Shown here piece by piece: positions 1 to 11,992 of a DNA stretch of 64,000 nt; within the stretch, counting starts at the first letter, position 1; every line of letters starts with the position of its first letter. The DNA is taken from positions 12,742,501 to 12,806,500 of the forward strand of contig OY747723.1 of NCBI GenBank assembly GCA_963556495.2. Reading direction: 5' to 3'. This DNA comes from Valencia hispanica. Lineage: Eukaryota > Chordata > Actinopteri > Cyprinodontiformes > Valenciidae. Under the pieces are notes generated by a model. The model saw nothing but the letters and a program-made list of their open reading frames with translations. It had not been told where the DNA came from and ran no database searches. The position numbers were made by a program, and so were the translations under genes.

Positions 1-354
1 TGCAGTCTAAACTTTTATTTTCATTCTTAACATTTGATGTGCACGTTGGGGAGGGCTTGGCTTGGTCTGCCGATATCACAATTGGATAAATACACCACTA
101 CTTGTTTGTTAGACCAAGAAATCCGAGATATGTGTAGATTTAGGATGGTTAAAGGTAAGAGTTTAACTTTTTGAGCTTTTGAGAGCAAACAGGCTCCACC
201 ACTTTACATCATCATCATTCACTACATCCATGAACCTTCTCTGTGGTCTTCCACTTTCCTCCTCCTTGGCAGCCATATTCAACATCCTTTGACATGATAT
301 GAACCATCTGTACTCTTAACATCCCCAAACCATCTCAGCCTAGCTTTTTTTAAA

Positions 355-580
355 GTGCTCCAAATCTGTTTAATCTGGAGAGTCTTGTGTGATGTAGAGG
401 TAGGGAAGGCACCCCATTTCCAGAGGCTATTAGATTTCAACGCAGCTGTCCGGGGTTTGATTCCCAGCCTTGGGCTGCACGTCTCCCCTCCTTTTCTTGC
501 TGCGTTTCTCCTGTCTAGATACTGCAAACAAAGCCCCCCCCCATCTTTAAATATTGTCACCTTCTCCAAATGAAACATAA
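355..580 (+). repeat. tRNA-derived SINE inserted in the LINE
   Basis: A pol III B-box-like stretch, GTCCGGGGTTTGATTCCC, lies near 448-466, with an A-box-like TGTAGAGGTAGGG upstream near 394-406. The core resembles the SINE at 45307-45508 (shared CAGCTGTCCGGGG-type segment). It interrupts the minus-strand LINE. I could not define target duplications, so the ends are approximate. Confidence 0.5.
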
Positions 581-1085
581 TTCGCTCTTGTAAAGCTTAC
601 CTTAAACTCTTGCAGCTATCTTTCAACTCAACCCCAAATCAACTTTTTTCATGATAAACTGTTTAAGTGATAGTTCTGTTTACATGTGTATTAATTATTG
701 TTGTATTTTCGTGCGTATTTTTTAAAATATAAATTTTCTGCCTAAAACCATTAGTGTGGCGCCCTCTTCAGGTTATAAATCTTCACTACACTTGAATTAG
801 AATCAGCCATCCCCGTTGGCTCTGCGGTGAGCTCTGAACTATCATGTCAGCTGTAATGCCCGCTGTGGGGTATAAAAGCTGTTGGGTGTCGGACACGCCT
901 CCGCAGTGAGTTGAAGTTGGAATAGCAAAGAAGCATTGATGCCGCCCAGCCCTCCCCCCCCCCCCCCCCCCCCCCCGCCGTCCCTAGGTCTGCCAGGCAA
1001 ATTTTTCAACCAGGAAATGTGGGCGGAGTTAGACTCTGGTAGGGGGATGAGTTGCTCTTTAACTACCCCTTACACTTCTGTTCAT
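580..1085. other. Unassigned intronic DNA with a poly-C tract
   Basis: No coding similarity is visible. It contains a TATAAAA-like stretch near 872 and a run of more than 20 C residues at about 953-976, both probably incidental. This run is hard to sequence and its length may be wrong. Confidence 0.4.
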
Positions 1086-1725
1086 CCAGACTATGCTGCC
1101 TGCACCTTCTTCATTAGTCTTGTGCACTGCCTTTTGCTCTGGATTGTTAACCTTAGCTACTTGACTCATTCTCTAGTATGCCTCTAGTATTTATAGCTTC
1201 GTTGTTTCATGTGTCTTCCATTTCCCTTTTCCCCAGAACACAGTTCCACCTCGTCAGGTTGTTCTCCCTACTCTCACTACTTATCACAATGTTGTCTGTG
1301 AATATTGTAATCCATGGAAATTCCTGCCTCACCTCTTCTTTCAACTTGTCCATCACCATTGCAAACAAGGATGGGCTCAAAGCAGATCACTTTCAAACCA
1401 TCTTTCATGCTTCTCCACTGCCTACACTGTCCTTGTATATGACTTTCCCCGCCATCACAAACCTCTCTGCTAGACCTGACTTCTAATGCAGCTATTTTTG
1501 ACTTCTTTATACTTCTCTGTCAACACTCTCAAAGCAAACATGGCATTTGTAATGCTCTTTGTCTTCGTAAAACCTAACCGCCGCTGTCGGAGCATCCCTT
1601 CTCTTCTTAACCTAACTATCTCCATACAGCTCTGTACATCACCCTTGTTCTTGAAATTAGTAACCAGCCCGTGGATCAAACATAAATGCGTCATATGCAG
1701 AGAAGGTCTAAACTATTTACTTTTC

Positions 1726-2156
1726 TAGATTTTTTTTAGTGTCTAATGGGCTACAACCACATGCTGTTTTGCAACAAAGTTGAGGAACTACGAATTACTT
1801 CCCTGAGGAATACTCCCTTTCCTTAAATGCTGTATTTATTCAACCAGAACAAAGCTGCATTGCAGATCCATTTGTATGCATTTACTAATTGATTCAAGGT
1901 AATATTCTCACAGAGGGACCATCACCCCTTTATTCTTATTAATACTCCAACTCTCAAGGGGAGAAACTTACACCAGCAGCTAATTTGACTGTGGACTGGG
2001 CTGGTTACTAGCTCAGGCAAGAAAAATCCAGCTCATTTTGAGATTTAAGATGGTAAGGAAGTATGAAAACAGTCTTTATCTACATCTCTCCAAAGACTAC
2101 AGTGAGTTATTCAATGATCAATGTACTAATAGTGGATTTGGTTCGGTAAATCTTAC
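1726..2156. other. kcnh7 intron 4, 5' part
   Basis: Starts (minus strand) at the donor GTAAGA, bases 2151-2156. No repeat or second exon is recognised between here and the LINE. Confidence 0.5.
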
Positions 2157-2636
2157 CTTCACTGGCATGCCTGTCCCTGAATGTAGCCTTGGACTTGGAC
2201 CCAAAGCCTTCAATGTCATGTACGGAAGAGGCTCTGCGAATACTGCACACGCTTTCTCTGGAAGCAGTTGGAGTGAGGCCTGGGATCGATGGAACTGCAG
2301 TTAGTGTGTCCTCTTGGCTCTGGTGTTGGGTCTGGTCAACAGCCTGGCCCTGGTACAGCCGATCCCAGGGGCACTTAGGGGATGAATGGTCTAGGGGGCC
2401 CGATACTGGGGTTGAGCAGTGGCTGGGGCCGATGAGAGCGCGGGTGTCGTTGGCATAGGATGGACTGCAGCTCTCACGAGTGGTGGGAAGTTGGTAGTCA
2501 CGTGTGGCCACCGAGACGTCGCTGTGTCGAAGAGAGTCCACCCTTACTGCGTCTGGGTCCTCTTGGGGAAGGGACTGCTTACTGATGCCCAGGAGCGGTA
2601 AAGCTGGGAACCGGAAGCGGAAGAATCTCCCTCTAC
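2157..2636 (-). CDS. kcnh7: kcnh7 exon 4 (N-terminal cytoplasmic linker)
   Basis: Encodes about codons 155-315 of an ERG-family voltage-gated K+ channel, in the cytoplasmic linker between the PAS domain and the membrane core. The acceptor is a pyrimidine-rich tract ending CTCCATCAG at 2637-2638. The donor is GAAG|GTAAGA at 2157/2156. The length is 480 nt and it keeps phase 1 at both ends. Diagnostic blocks in order are [67 protein letters not shown] and FRDRHASE. These match my memory of KCNH7 (ERG3) better than KCNH2 or mammalian KCNH6, which lack most of them. A fish kcnh6 paralogue that kept this region is the main alternative. There is a Gln/Asp/Thr-rich stretch (about 2285-2340) where ERG3 proteins vary. 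The frame is intact. Confidence 0.9.
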
Positions 2637-2849
2637 CTGATGGAGAAAAAGTAGAACAGCAAAACTGTCAGGATGCTTCATGTTCTGGCTTAAGATCTCT
2701 TGCCAATACCAGTTAGCATTATAATGTCAAACTAACGAACGAAATGTCTCAAGACTACAGCATATAGACATAAAATATTTTGCAAAAGTATGAATACCCT
2801 ATAAACCTTTAAATATTCTTATGATCAGTTTAATGGAATAGGGGCAAGA
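2637..2849. other. kcnh7 intron 3, 3' end
   Basis: Polypyrimidine tract and acceptor for exon 4 on the minus strand. Nothing else is recognised. Confidence 0.5.
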
Positions 2850-3865
2850 ATAAAACCATCATTAAACCTTTAAGGCCTTAAGAAGTAAAACCTTTACCCT
2901 TTCACTCTGATGATTCGAAAAAAAGAGGAAGGGCTCCAATGAATGATCAAACATGTTCATGTGTTAAAATTACCTACTCCAGGGTAAATGCAGAAACCTA
3001 AAAATGAAATTTCATACCTTTGTAATACTTTAAGACCTTCTAAAATAAAATTAAGACTTATTTATTAGTTAAAGTTATTGTTACAGTAGTTAAAGTTATT
3101 GCAGAGGAGGAGGTCACGTTGGTGAGTGGTGTACTCACAGGTGTTGCAGGTGCCACCGTCACAGTAGCAGCTTTAGACCAAAAATTACCAATTGATCGCT
3201 GCGGATGTTCACGGCGGCAGTTTTGTGGCTAGCTCCATTCATGTGCAATTTGATTGTATTGATGCCCATTGAGGCAACCCTAATCTTTTTACGAAACGGA
3301 CAGTGAGCCTCCCTGTTGTTTTCGGCCAGAGGCTTCAGCCACTATTTAAAATCCTTAACTTCTAGCCAAGAATCAGCAGACTTACACAGGTTTTGGTAGT
3401 AATGCTTCGCTTCGCTTCACTGCACGTAGCAGGATGGGTCATGCCAGCAGTGGCGCATCTGTTACATCTGTCACAGTGTTATAATCACTGCAATGATTAT
3501 AACACCAGCTGCAGCTGCGCGTCTTTTATGTAAACAACGTCAGAGTCTGACTCCGTCCATGCTGCGATGATGCACAGTATGTGACGAACTGAAGGGGGAG
3601 TGTCAGAAAGAGTAGGAGGGTCTTAGAGAGGCACAGGCGAAAATCAAGGCGTCCAATACGGAAGTAAATTTCTTTAAGGTGGATTTGGATATATGACAGA
3701 CTTTTAAAAGACTTAAGGTGACAATTTTATTGGAGTGTGCTATAGAAAGGTAATATGTGCCTGGCAGAACCACAATACCCCCCCTTTAATACTTTAAGGG
3801 TCTTAATTTTCCACAAATAAATGTATCAACTTTTAATACTTTTCAAGACCCCGTGGATACCCTGT
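2850..3865. repeat. Possible non-autonomous hAT-type repeat
   Basis: Begins with TTTAAGGCCTTAAGAAG-type sequence and ends near 3845-3864 with AAGACCCCGTGGATACCCTG. The reverse complement of that end, CAGGGTATCCACGGGG, resembles a hAT-type terminus. Internal AT-rich motifs such as TAATACTTTAAG recur. I found no matching left terminus or target duplication, so the class and the limits are tentative. Confidence 0.35.
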
Positions 3866-4165
3866 AGTCAAAGTTCAGACCTAAATCTAATTGTCAATTT
3901 TTTGCAAAACTTAAAGTAAATGTGCAAAGACACTCTACACATCCTATCTAAATGATCGACTTATTTTAAAAAGAAGAATTGGCAAAGGTTTTAGTGGGGT
4001 TGTTTAGAAAATTTTGTCTGGGGAGTTGAATACAAATAAACAATATATAACAAATGATCATTTTCCTTGTATTTCTTAACTATTTTCTGTTGGTCTATCA
4101 CAAAGTCGAGGTAAAATTTAGAAATGTTCAAGTGAGATAAATATTTCTGCGAGGCACTCAACGCA
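3866..4165 (-). mobile_element. Tc1-like remnant (terminal part)
   Basis: Contains CTGTTGGTCTATCACAAAG and a TCATTTTCCTTG segment near 4058-4107. These belong to the long terminal region of a common fish Tc1 family (tail text 'tggtctatcac...aagtggaagg'). No transposase remains. The same terminal family recurs near 17590, 38605, 52700, 55550, 60510 and 62810. Confidence 0.5.
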
Positions 4166-4239
4166 TTTATTTATACATTTGTAAAGAAGTTAAGAAATCT
4201 GAGCACTACTTGACTACTGAAAAAACAGGGGAGTGTGTA

Positions 4240-4240
4240 T

Positions 4241-4276
<36 letters not shown>
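4240..4276. repeat. (TAA)n microsatellite, LINE tail
   Basis: About 12 uninterrupted TAA units at the 3' end of the minus-strand LINE. Confidence 0.9.
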
Positions 4277-5830
4277 CTATATTTATAGAGCACTTTACAC
4301 ATCCCAAGGAGACCTAAGTGCTATACAGGTCAGTTAACAAAAAACAACCAATAAGAAAAACAAATCAAAGACGGAGTAATAACCAGATAAAAAAAAACTG
4401 TAATAAATGAATAAACATAAAAATAACCTAAGACAAGGTGGCTTGGAAGTTTCTGATCAGCTGGAGTAAAAAGCCGATTTTAAAAGATGGGTCTTTAAAA
4501 GAGATTTAAAATCACCCCTCCTTAAATCAAGGGAAAGGGTGTTCCAGAGTTTGGGAGCTGCAACAGATAAGGCTTCGTCGCCCCCGGATACAAGACGAGA
4601 ACTGGAGTTCGGACAAGTAAGAGGGTTCTAGGCCATTCAGACCTTTAAAAACAAAAATTAAAATCCATCCTAAAACAAACTGGCCACCAGTGCAGGGAGA
4701 ACAAAATCGGAGTGATATGATCATGTTGTTTGCAGCCTGTTAGGAGGCGGGCAGCAGCATTTTGAACCAGATCCAAACGACGTAAAAAGGAGTTGTCTAA
4801 TCCAGCATAGAGAGAGTTGGAGTAGTCAAGCCTGGAGGTTTTAAGGGCATGAATAAGCCCTGTACTTATTGTACAGGGTATTATTATGAATAAGTAATAC
4901 TGTACTTCAGTACCAGTGTATGGTAAATAAGAATTTATTTGACCAATTAACCTTAACTGATAAAAGCTGGACTGAACTAGTACACTAATCTGTTTGTCAA
5001 ATTTGAATCAAATTTCACTCCAAAGTTCAGAGCAACCACACAGTTAAAAGTGTTCAAAGGCCAATAGGGCTGCTACATTCCAGCAGCAAATCAGCCTTTC
5101 CAAAGACAATAACCTCAGTCTTATCCTGATTCAAATGTAAAAAAATCATTGCCATCCAGGATTTCATCTCACTTGAGAAGTTGATCAAATTCTGCATATA
5201 CAGACTTCCTCTACATTTTAAGGGAAGATACATTTGCAAATAATCTGCAAAGCAATGAAATGACATCCCAAACGTCCTAATAATTGACCACAAAGGTAAA
5301 AAATACAATGAAAAAAGTATTGGACCCAAAATGGAGCCTAGAGGAACCCCACACTTCAAAGGGACTTTAGACTGACGCAAATTGACGAAAAAAGTCCTAT
5401 CATACAGGTAGGAGCGAAACTAGTTAAGAACTTTGCCCTTAAGACTGACAGTCTGGTCCAGACGAGATAAAAAATTCTCATGATCCACAGCATCAAATAC
5501 AGTCAGTTCCAACAAAATTAACATTGCACAGTCACCTGAATCAGAAATTAAAAGCAAATCATTTAAAACTCTGAGAAGTGCCGTTTCTGTGCTGTGTCCC
5601 ATTTTAAAACCAGACAGATTTTTTTGTGTAATTTTATGTAACTACAAATGTTCCTGGAGTTGAACATATACAACTTTCTCCAAGTTTTAGAAAGAAAAGG
5701 TAGCTTAGAAAAATGCCTAAAGTGTGAAAGAGCATTAGGATCTAAGTCCTTTTTGTTCTGGAGGAGTTGGACCACAGCATGTTTTTAAGGCAGCTGGGAT
5801 GCAGCCTAAAGCCAGGGAGCCATTAATTAA
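4240..5830 (-). mobile_element. L2/Maui-like LINE, decayed
   Basis: Minus-strand frames at 5054-5380 and 5420-5602 read as consecutive parts of one reverse transcriptase. Motifs in order are HSTETALLRVLNDLLL, LLELTVFDAVDHENFLSRLD (RT motif with Asp), CGVPLGSILGPILFSLYFLPL, FHCFADYLQMYLPLK (catalytic YADD changed to FADY) and LHLNQDKTEVIVFG. The 3' region continues to 4277 and ends in a (TTA)n tail at 4240-4276, as expected for a LINE tail on this strand. Frame breaks and the altered YADD show it is inactive. 5' truncation near 5830 is typical of target-primed insertion. Confidence 0.8.
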
Positions 5831-6990
5831 TTTATATGTATGTATTGCGCGTCTTGACATTGTGCTGCTGTGTTTTCACAGTGTGTTTAAAACAGACCTT
5901 GAATAAAGTCCCCAGATGGGATATTTTAGATATTTGCTAATGGCGCCGAAAAGCCTGGTGATGCTGCAATCTGAAAAACTACGATCAAAACAAATGCCTA
6001 TTGTGCTTCAGGCTCGAGTTCAATCTTCAATTTCCTTTTAATTATTCATAGGGGAGAACATTTGCTGAAATTTTATAATGCCATGGTGCACTGAGAAGGG
6101 GATCCTACAAAGGATTATGTTGAGTGTTTTAATGAGTGACTGATAGCCTCTGGAGAGATGAAACCCAATGTAACAAAGTCATAGAGGATAATTGTAAGAC
6201 AACACCATTCTCATGAACAGCTAACACTAACTTTAGTTTAAATGTTTAGCTGTCTATAAACTGACAAACAGTATTCACAAATACACTTCTCTGCATTTTA
6301 CATTACGTGGAAGGCGTGTTATGACAGTAACGCTTATGGATTTCAACATATGGACAACAAATCGCTGCCTCTTTCTTGTGAATCATTTAGCGGCATGAAC
6401 ATATGGCATACGTATTGCATTCCGGTTTCAGCACCGAAACAAGTCTTGCTGCCATGATGAAAGCAAAAGCCATTTGCTTTCACAGTGAGAAACGATGGAC
6501 GAGAAAATCTAAACAAATATGAAATAGTCCATCATCACCTATGCACCTACCTAGTACCGTGTATTTGGCTCCCTGACAGTTCTCATTTCGCTTTTTGTAG
6601 AAAAAGAAAAATGAGGAAAAACGTGACTGACATGTTAAAATAGGCTAAAATATTTCAGACAGCGACATATCATGCTTCAACCTTAAAGGGGTTCTAGAAC
6701 AAAATTTCATGATAATTGGAAACAGTTGTTTGAGCCTCTATATAGGATATGAAACTTTGTTTGGTATGAAAACGGCCTAGGAGCCTCGATAAATGGCCAA
6801 ATACAACCCCATAATAAAGCTCTACAAAGAAAAGACCGGTTTTCCCCGCTCCCTTTTGGGCAGGACATGAATATTAAATGAGCTACTTGCTGATTGGCTG
6901 CTTTACCCTGGTGGATCTATGACACTGCCAAAAGCTGGAAACTGTACAGCCGTGTACAGTACTTGGCATGCTCCAACGTTATTGACGTTC
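5831..6990. other. Unassigned intronic DNA, possible MITE near 6680
   Basis: 5831-6670 shows nothing recognised. From about 6680 to 6960 the text (GGGGTTCTAGAACAAAATTT onward) has the feel of a dispersed fish repeat, but no ends were found. Confidence 0.3.
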
Positions 6991-6999
6991 TTTTTTGTT

Positions 7000-7085
7000 T
7001 GTCGTTTTATTGCTACTTTTACCCAAAGCACCTTGAATTTCCTTGTTGCTGAAAGTGTGCTATACAAATCTTTTATTCCTTGTCT
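7000..7085 (+). mobile_element. L2/Maui LINE 3' tail
   Basis: AAAGCACCTTGAATTTCCTTG then GTGCTATACAAATC matches the 3' end of the L2 copy at 30645-30700 (AAAGCACCTTGAATTACCTTG then ATGCTACACAAAT). It is a short 5'-truncated insertion. Confidence 0.7.
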
Positions 7086-7393
7086 CTAATCAGAAAGTAG
7101 TTCTGGCCTCAGTTGAATATAAATAACTTATTTCAATACTTTACACTCATTTATATAGTGTATACATACAAAAGCTTAGTGTACTGTATATGTACGCAAA
7201 ACTTTAGTTGTAGCAACAATGAACTGAGCAATGTGTGCAGCCCCAGACAAAGTTCATGGCTGGTGTGCGCATGTTTTTAAAGTTATTGTCCTGTTAGCGA
7301 CACGGACAGGCTTGTGCAGGAAAACTGCTAATGATGTGAAAAACATTGACACATGATGAACAATCAGAAAAGTACAATTACATCAGTGCATAG

Positions 7394-8376
7394 TAGGGCT
7401 GGGCAATATATTGTAGCGACTGTCGTGACTCCGACAAGCTCACAGCAAGGGTAGAAGCAGAACTCAGCTAAGATGAGCAACAGAGCGTACTCGTGCCTCT
7501 TACACCGCGTGACCCTGAGTAGCTTGATAAGTGGCAAGTTTAAATAACAGAGTCAGTTATAACTTGCACAACCAAAACTCTCTTTATTACCCGGACCGGC
7601 ACACAGTCCCATTATTCTACATGCCCATTTCACTCATGGTGCAACATGCCAACCATAAACATAAACACATTCCCCATAACAAATGAACTACCAACAGAAC
7701 ATAACACAAACTTCATAACAAAACTACAACGACCGATTGAGATATAAAAAATAACTGAACCCACCGTTACTCACAATGCACCCTGCTCGCTATCTGCCCT
7801 ACACCTATCTGCCCTTTATGATGATTGAATTTTTGGAGCATCGAGAATATGGAGAGAGAAAATTTTGCTAATGCACCTCTTGGGTTTCCATGGTTCAAAG
7901 TGATGTCAGCCCTCCCAAAGCCATCCATCTTGTTTTACAAGCATGTTTTACAGCATGTGTTTATTTGGACTTTGTTTTCAGGTCAACTCCAAGAAGGGAT
8001 GACTGAAATAAAAGTTTTTCTCTCATTTGTAATTGACTTTGAAGAATAGAAAGGAATAAAAAAAAAAAATTTTCATGCCAAATTCTATTTTTGATATTAA
8101 TTGAAGATTTTATTTATAATCCATATCCCCAAGCTCTAACCTCCTTTAATTTTTCCAAAACAGTTCTATAATGTCAGATGACATGTTCTACTTTTAAAAT
8201 TAAAAACTTACATCAAAAACAACCCTCTAATATCTGCAAATCGTAGAAGGTAATGTTTATAATAATAATAATATTGACAAAAATAATGATTTGTTTATAT
8301 TGTTATATGTATCAATATCAGCTGATATAAACCATATTATCGTGATAGAATCGTTTTTCTATCTTGTCCAACCCTT
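7394..8376. mobile_element. Non-autonomous hAT element with 8-bp target duplication
   Basis: The left end is TAGGGCTGGGCAATAT. The right end reads, in reverse complement, AAGGGTTGGACAAGAT. The perfect 8-bp direct repeat GTGCATAG lies immediately outside both ends (7386-7393 and 8377-8384), which is the hAT signature length. The 983-bp interior has no transposase. Its first part (about 7412-7820) looks like a separate LTR-like insertion. An ORF at 7825-8049 shows no recognisable domain. Confidence 0.8.
7412..7820 (-). repeat. Possible solo LTR inside the hAT element
   Basis: Begins TGTAGCGACTG on the plus strand. On the minus strand it carries AATAAAGAGAG, a possible polyadenylation signal, and ends ...CTACA. 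TG...CA-type ends and an internal AATAAA suggest an LTR, but the far end and a target duplication were not found. Confidence 0.35.
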
Positions 8377-8384
8377 GTGCATAG

Positions 8385-9945
8385 TAAAACATCCACAGTG
8401 GAGGAAAAAAATACTCTAACAAATGTATTTGTACATTTTTTGTAAAGATGGTGTTATTCCATTTACAAGTTATAGATGAAGGGCAAATAAATGCAGCTAA
8501 CCGACATTGTGGTGAAGTGGCCTAGTTCAACATATACTTCATTTATTCTGATAACAGCATTGGGGGAACCACAAGCCTGCACAGTGGGGAGGTGTAGCTT
8601 CATGGTGAGTGAATTAATCGAATTGTTCTAATAATAACCCTGCTAATGCATAACGTCCAAAATCATGTGCGAACTGCAGCATTACTATTATGTAGTTTAA
8701 ATGATTAACTTCTGGGTTATTGTAACAGTTTCAGAGCATTCTACCAAACTAAAATACCTGCGCATTGTTCATCATGCTCCACATGATGGGTTGTCCATAT
8801 AATATTCACACACATGAGGCCTAAGATTACTGTTTAGCAGTGGTACATCTCAGGATTGCTTCATCACTGCAGTATGACATTAATGACACTCATCAAGCGG
8901 CACAGACTGTCAAAAATGACACATTAACAAAAGAATAAATGTATGTGAATAATCGCAAGCTTAGAGCGCTGCTTCTAATTATGGTACCTAGATAATAGGC
9001 AATAAGTTTACTCCATAAAAGGAATTTTTTAAATTAGAACCTAATTCAGTTGCACAATAATAGTGTGTGCTTCTTGTATTGCAATACAAAAACAGCCAAT
9101 TTGAACCTTCCAGGAATAGCTGCCCTGACTACAGTTCCGGGGTTTTCTGAGTGTAAAGTGCTCGAGTGTGTTTCTCCCCTCCTCTCTTTCTTTCCCTGCT
9201 CCACCAGGCAGTTTTACACAACCAGTGGACACACAGTGGCCCTTGTTGCTATGATACCAGAGAGTAATATTTGCATTGAATATTAATTGGAGCCCCAGTT
9301 GGGGAGAGAAATGTCCTTCTGTAATGCGAGCATGATTCAGACGACAGGGGAGAAGCCCAAAAAGGAAAGGAAAGGGTCGGCCAACTGTTTAAAAAGAAGG
9401 ACAAAAAAAATATATAAAAATAGCTAACGTCCTTTTGTTACTGCCTCTGGATCTGAGTTGTGCTGACATCAGACATCTAAAGCGCTTGTGTAGATAGTGG
9501 GCTTAAATGATTTGCATGAAGAATTATCTTACCTAAAGGAGTGTTTACCTGAGCTCCCAGTCCTCCAATTACACAGATTATTCTGCTGCATCCCTTCTTT
9601 GCCCTGCACTCATTTATTAGAGAGAAAATAAGGGTGTTATTGCACTGAGCCCGAGGTAATAGAAGTTAATTTTATCTCTTTTCCTTTTATTATACATTTC
9701 ACAAAGGCAGGAAAATGCTAATGAGATTAAGAAAAAGCAATAAGATGTGATAACCCTATCAGGCGTGAAATGATCATTGAATATCTGGTTGTACAGTATC
9801 TATAAGTAGCTTTTGATATTTTATAAATGTATAAAAATAAAATTTCCTCCCAACTTTCTGACATTAAATCAGATTAAATGTTTCCTGTTTTGGACCATTA
9901 AGGCCAACCAAACATTTCTATTTGCTAAATACCACAATCATAGAC
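8385..9945. other. Intron 3 DNA, mostly unique
   Basis: No repeat is recognised. The block 9430-9790 is AT-rich and non-repetitive, with homeodomain-type TAAT/ATTA words, and is a candidate conserved non-coding element. The short ORFs near 9041-9286 look like chance. Confidence 0.4.
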
Positions 9946-9949
9946 TAGA

Positions 9950-10325
9950 TTTTCTCTAGACTTTCTTCAAATTCAACAGTTTACATACTTTTCCATTGTA
10001 TTTGGTGGAATTGCCTTTAAACTTTCTGAATGGGGTCAGACATGCAGGTTGTCCATCAACACAGTGGTTTTCTGCCCACAATTGTTTTACGAACCTGCGA
10101 TCAGGGCTTTGTGATGGAAAAACAATGACTTTGAAGTCCTTATGCCACGTCGCAACCAGTTTCCTGGTATGTCATTGTCATTTAGACATGACCCATACTT
10201 CCCAGTTGGGATTCTCTCCTCAGGCTTTTCCTTCATTTCCTTCATTTTCCTTAATAAACGATGGTCACTATAGCAAAGCCTCCCCACAGCATGGTGCTGC
10301 CACTACCATGTTTCACTAATTAATG
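9950..10325 (-). pseudogene. Tc1 transposase remnant (Sleeping Beauty-type)
   Basis: The plus strand shows antisense Tc1 transposase text: GGTTGTCCATCAACACAGTGG, TCAGGGCTTTGTGATGG and CACAGCATGGTGCTGCCACTACC. The last is the reverse of the transposase GS(T/I)MLWG codons. It is AT-altered and internally deleted, with no open frame. Confidence 0.65.
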
Positions 10326-11990
10326 TAGGAAAACATTAAGCAGATGACAGCAGAAAGTATTGCATACAATTACCTGAAATTGTACAGGGCTGCTCCTGAA
10401 TACATCTGCATAGACCAGGAACTATAGGAAGTGACCAGGAACTATAGGAAGTGCAGTCAGCATCTAACCTTATCTTCTGTAAACATGCTTTTTATATTAA
10501 ACAGGAAGAAATCTTCTCCTGTCTTGCTGACAGATGTAGAGAGATCACAATAAAAAGATTAGCCGGGGACAGCAGATGTTCCTCTTCAGATCCTTACCTC
10601 ATCTAGCGTATTAATTCAGATTAATGTATGTATGGCATTTGAAGTAGTAAAATAGGCTGTTATAAGGGTTTTTAGAGGAGGTCTCAAGTATTCCCAAATA
10701 TGAACTATTCGCAGCCGGCTGTGTTTCCTTAACCCATCGGTCCACGGTATTTTCTTTTATTTATATGAGGTCAGGTTACTGAGGTTACAGTTCACAGAAA
10801 AAACAAACAAAAAAACAGACAACCCTCTCTTGAACCACACCTTTCCATCCTGTGGGATCCTGATGTATTTCCAGCCCAGATGGTATTTATAGTCGCTTCA
10901 GTTAGTTCTGGGTCCATCTCGAGGTTTATGGTCGGGCATAGCAGGGAAATCTCCAGGTTCAGATCATTACACAACTCAAAGTTGAATGAAAGGTACATTT
11001 TATTATTAAATTATTAAACAATTTCTATATTGATCATCCAGTATCATCCCACAACTGCACTGAAACAGAATCATTTCATTTGGTTTCTTCTGTACTTGTG
11101 TAAGTGCATAGTTGTCCTGGTTTGCCACATTAAACTATCCTGTGAGAGTCCATCGGGGTTGCAGAATGGATGCAAAAATCAATTAGTGCAGCTAATGCAC
11201 CACCAAAAATTAGATTGTCTAACGCTTGGACCATTACTGAAGCAATGCTATAAAAACTGCAAAACTTAAGAAATATCCCCTTACATCCGAAGAAGAAATA
11301 TAATTAGTGAGCTCCTTTTATCTGGGACTGATCAAAAAAGATCATAGGAACATCTACCGCTGATTAAAAGAGACCAAACAAACAAGAGTTAAACTCTTCA
11401 TATCAACACCTCTGACGCATGAACATATCAGATTCAACACCTGCTTCCCTCGGTACGCAGGTGGGCCACTTTCTAACAAAGTAACGTGTGGTCATGTTAG
11501 TTCCGTAATATTATAAACCTTTTAGTCAATGAATAGTTTTAAAATCACTTTTTAAAGTTTAAATCACATTTGACAGTAGTGAAAATGTTTTGCCTATTGA
11601 ACTTTTAAATCTAAAGAAATAAGAAAAAAAATGTTAAGTGGGCCTAAAATGCTTCATGCTAAGAGCTGATAAGAACTGACACTGCCTGAGGTTTTAAAAT
11701 AGTTAAGAAAATTCTTGCGAATGAAATCATGAAAATTGTAAAGAGCATTCGTATTCAGGCTCATTTACTCTGGTGCCTCTAGATACAGATAATGAGATCC
11801 CAAAATTCAGTGTCTCAGAAAATTTAAATACTTAGAAAGAAGATTAATAAGTCACACACAATGTGTCATACCCTAATCTATAAATTCACTCAAATCACCT
11901 TCAGAGCTTTCCTCGGTCTCTAAATGATCACTGACACACTTCACAAGGAAAGGAAGCCACAGAGGGTCATTTCTAAAGAAGCTCGGTGTT
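10326..11990. other. Unassigned intron 3 DNA
   Basis: No coding similarity or known repeat is recognised, except the 20-bp tandem duplication at 10413-10452. Confidence 0.4.
10413..10452. repeat. Perfect 20-bp tandem duplication
   Basis: Two adjacent identical copies of GACCAGGAACTATAGGAAGT. Confidence 0.95.
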
Positions 11991-11992
11991 GA

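Larger units (their letters stand above)
170..1725 (-). mobile_element. Decayed RTE-like LINE, RT and C-terminal region
   Basis: Minus-strand translation gives pieces of a non-LTR reverse transcriptase in the expected order. Near 1560-1640 is GFTKTKSITNAMFALRVL (RT entry region). Near 1280-1380 is LSPSLFAMVMDKLKEEVRQE followed by FTDN, where active relatives have the catalytic F/YADD. Near 196-350 is RLRWFG followed by a GRPQRRFMD-type C-terminal tail. Stops and frame changes separate these blocks. The 3' end is probably near 170-195. The RT and tail blocks are separated by a SINE-like insertion and other DNA. The family assignment (RTE-like) rests on remembered motif similarity. The element is dead because its catalytic Asp pair is lost. 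It lies in the intron downstream of kcnh7 exon 4. Confidence 0.7.

Noticed and set aside
936..1187. Proline-rich protein start
   Set aside because: The proline run is translation of the poly-C tract; the rest is antisense LINE.
4240..4276. CRISPR-like or regulatory repeat array
   Set aside because: Simple (TAA)n tail of a LINE; no spacers. No CRISPR array exists elsewhere in the window.
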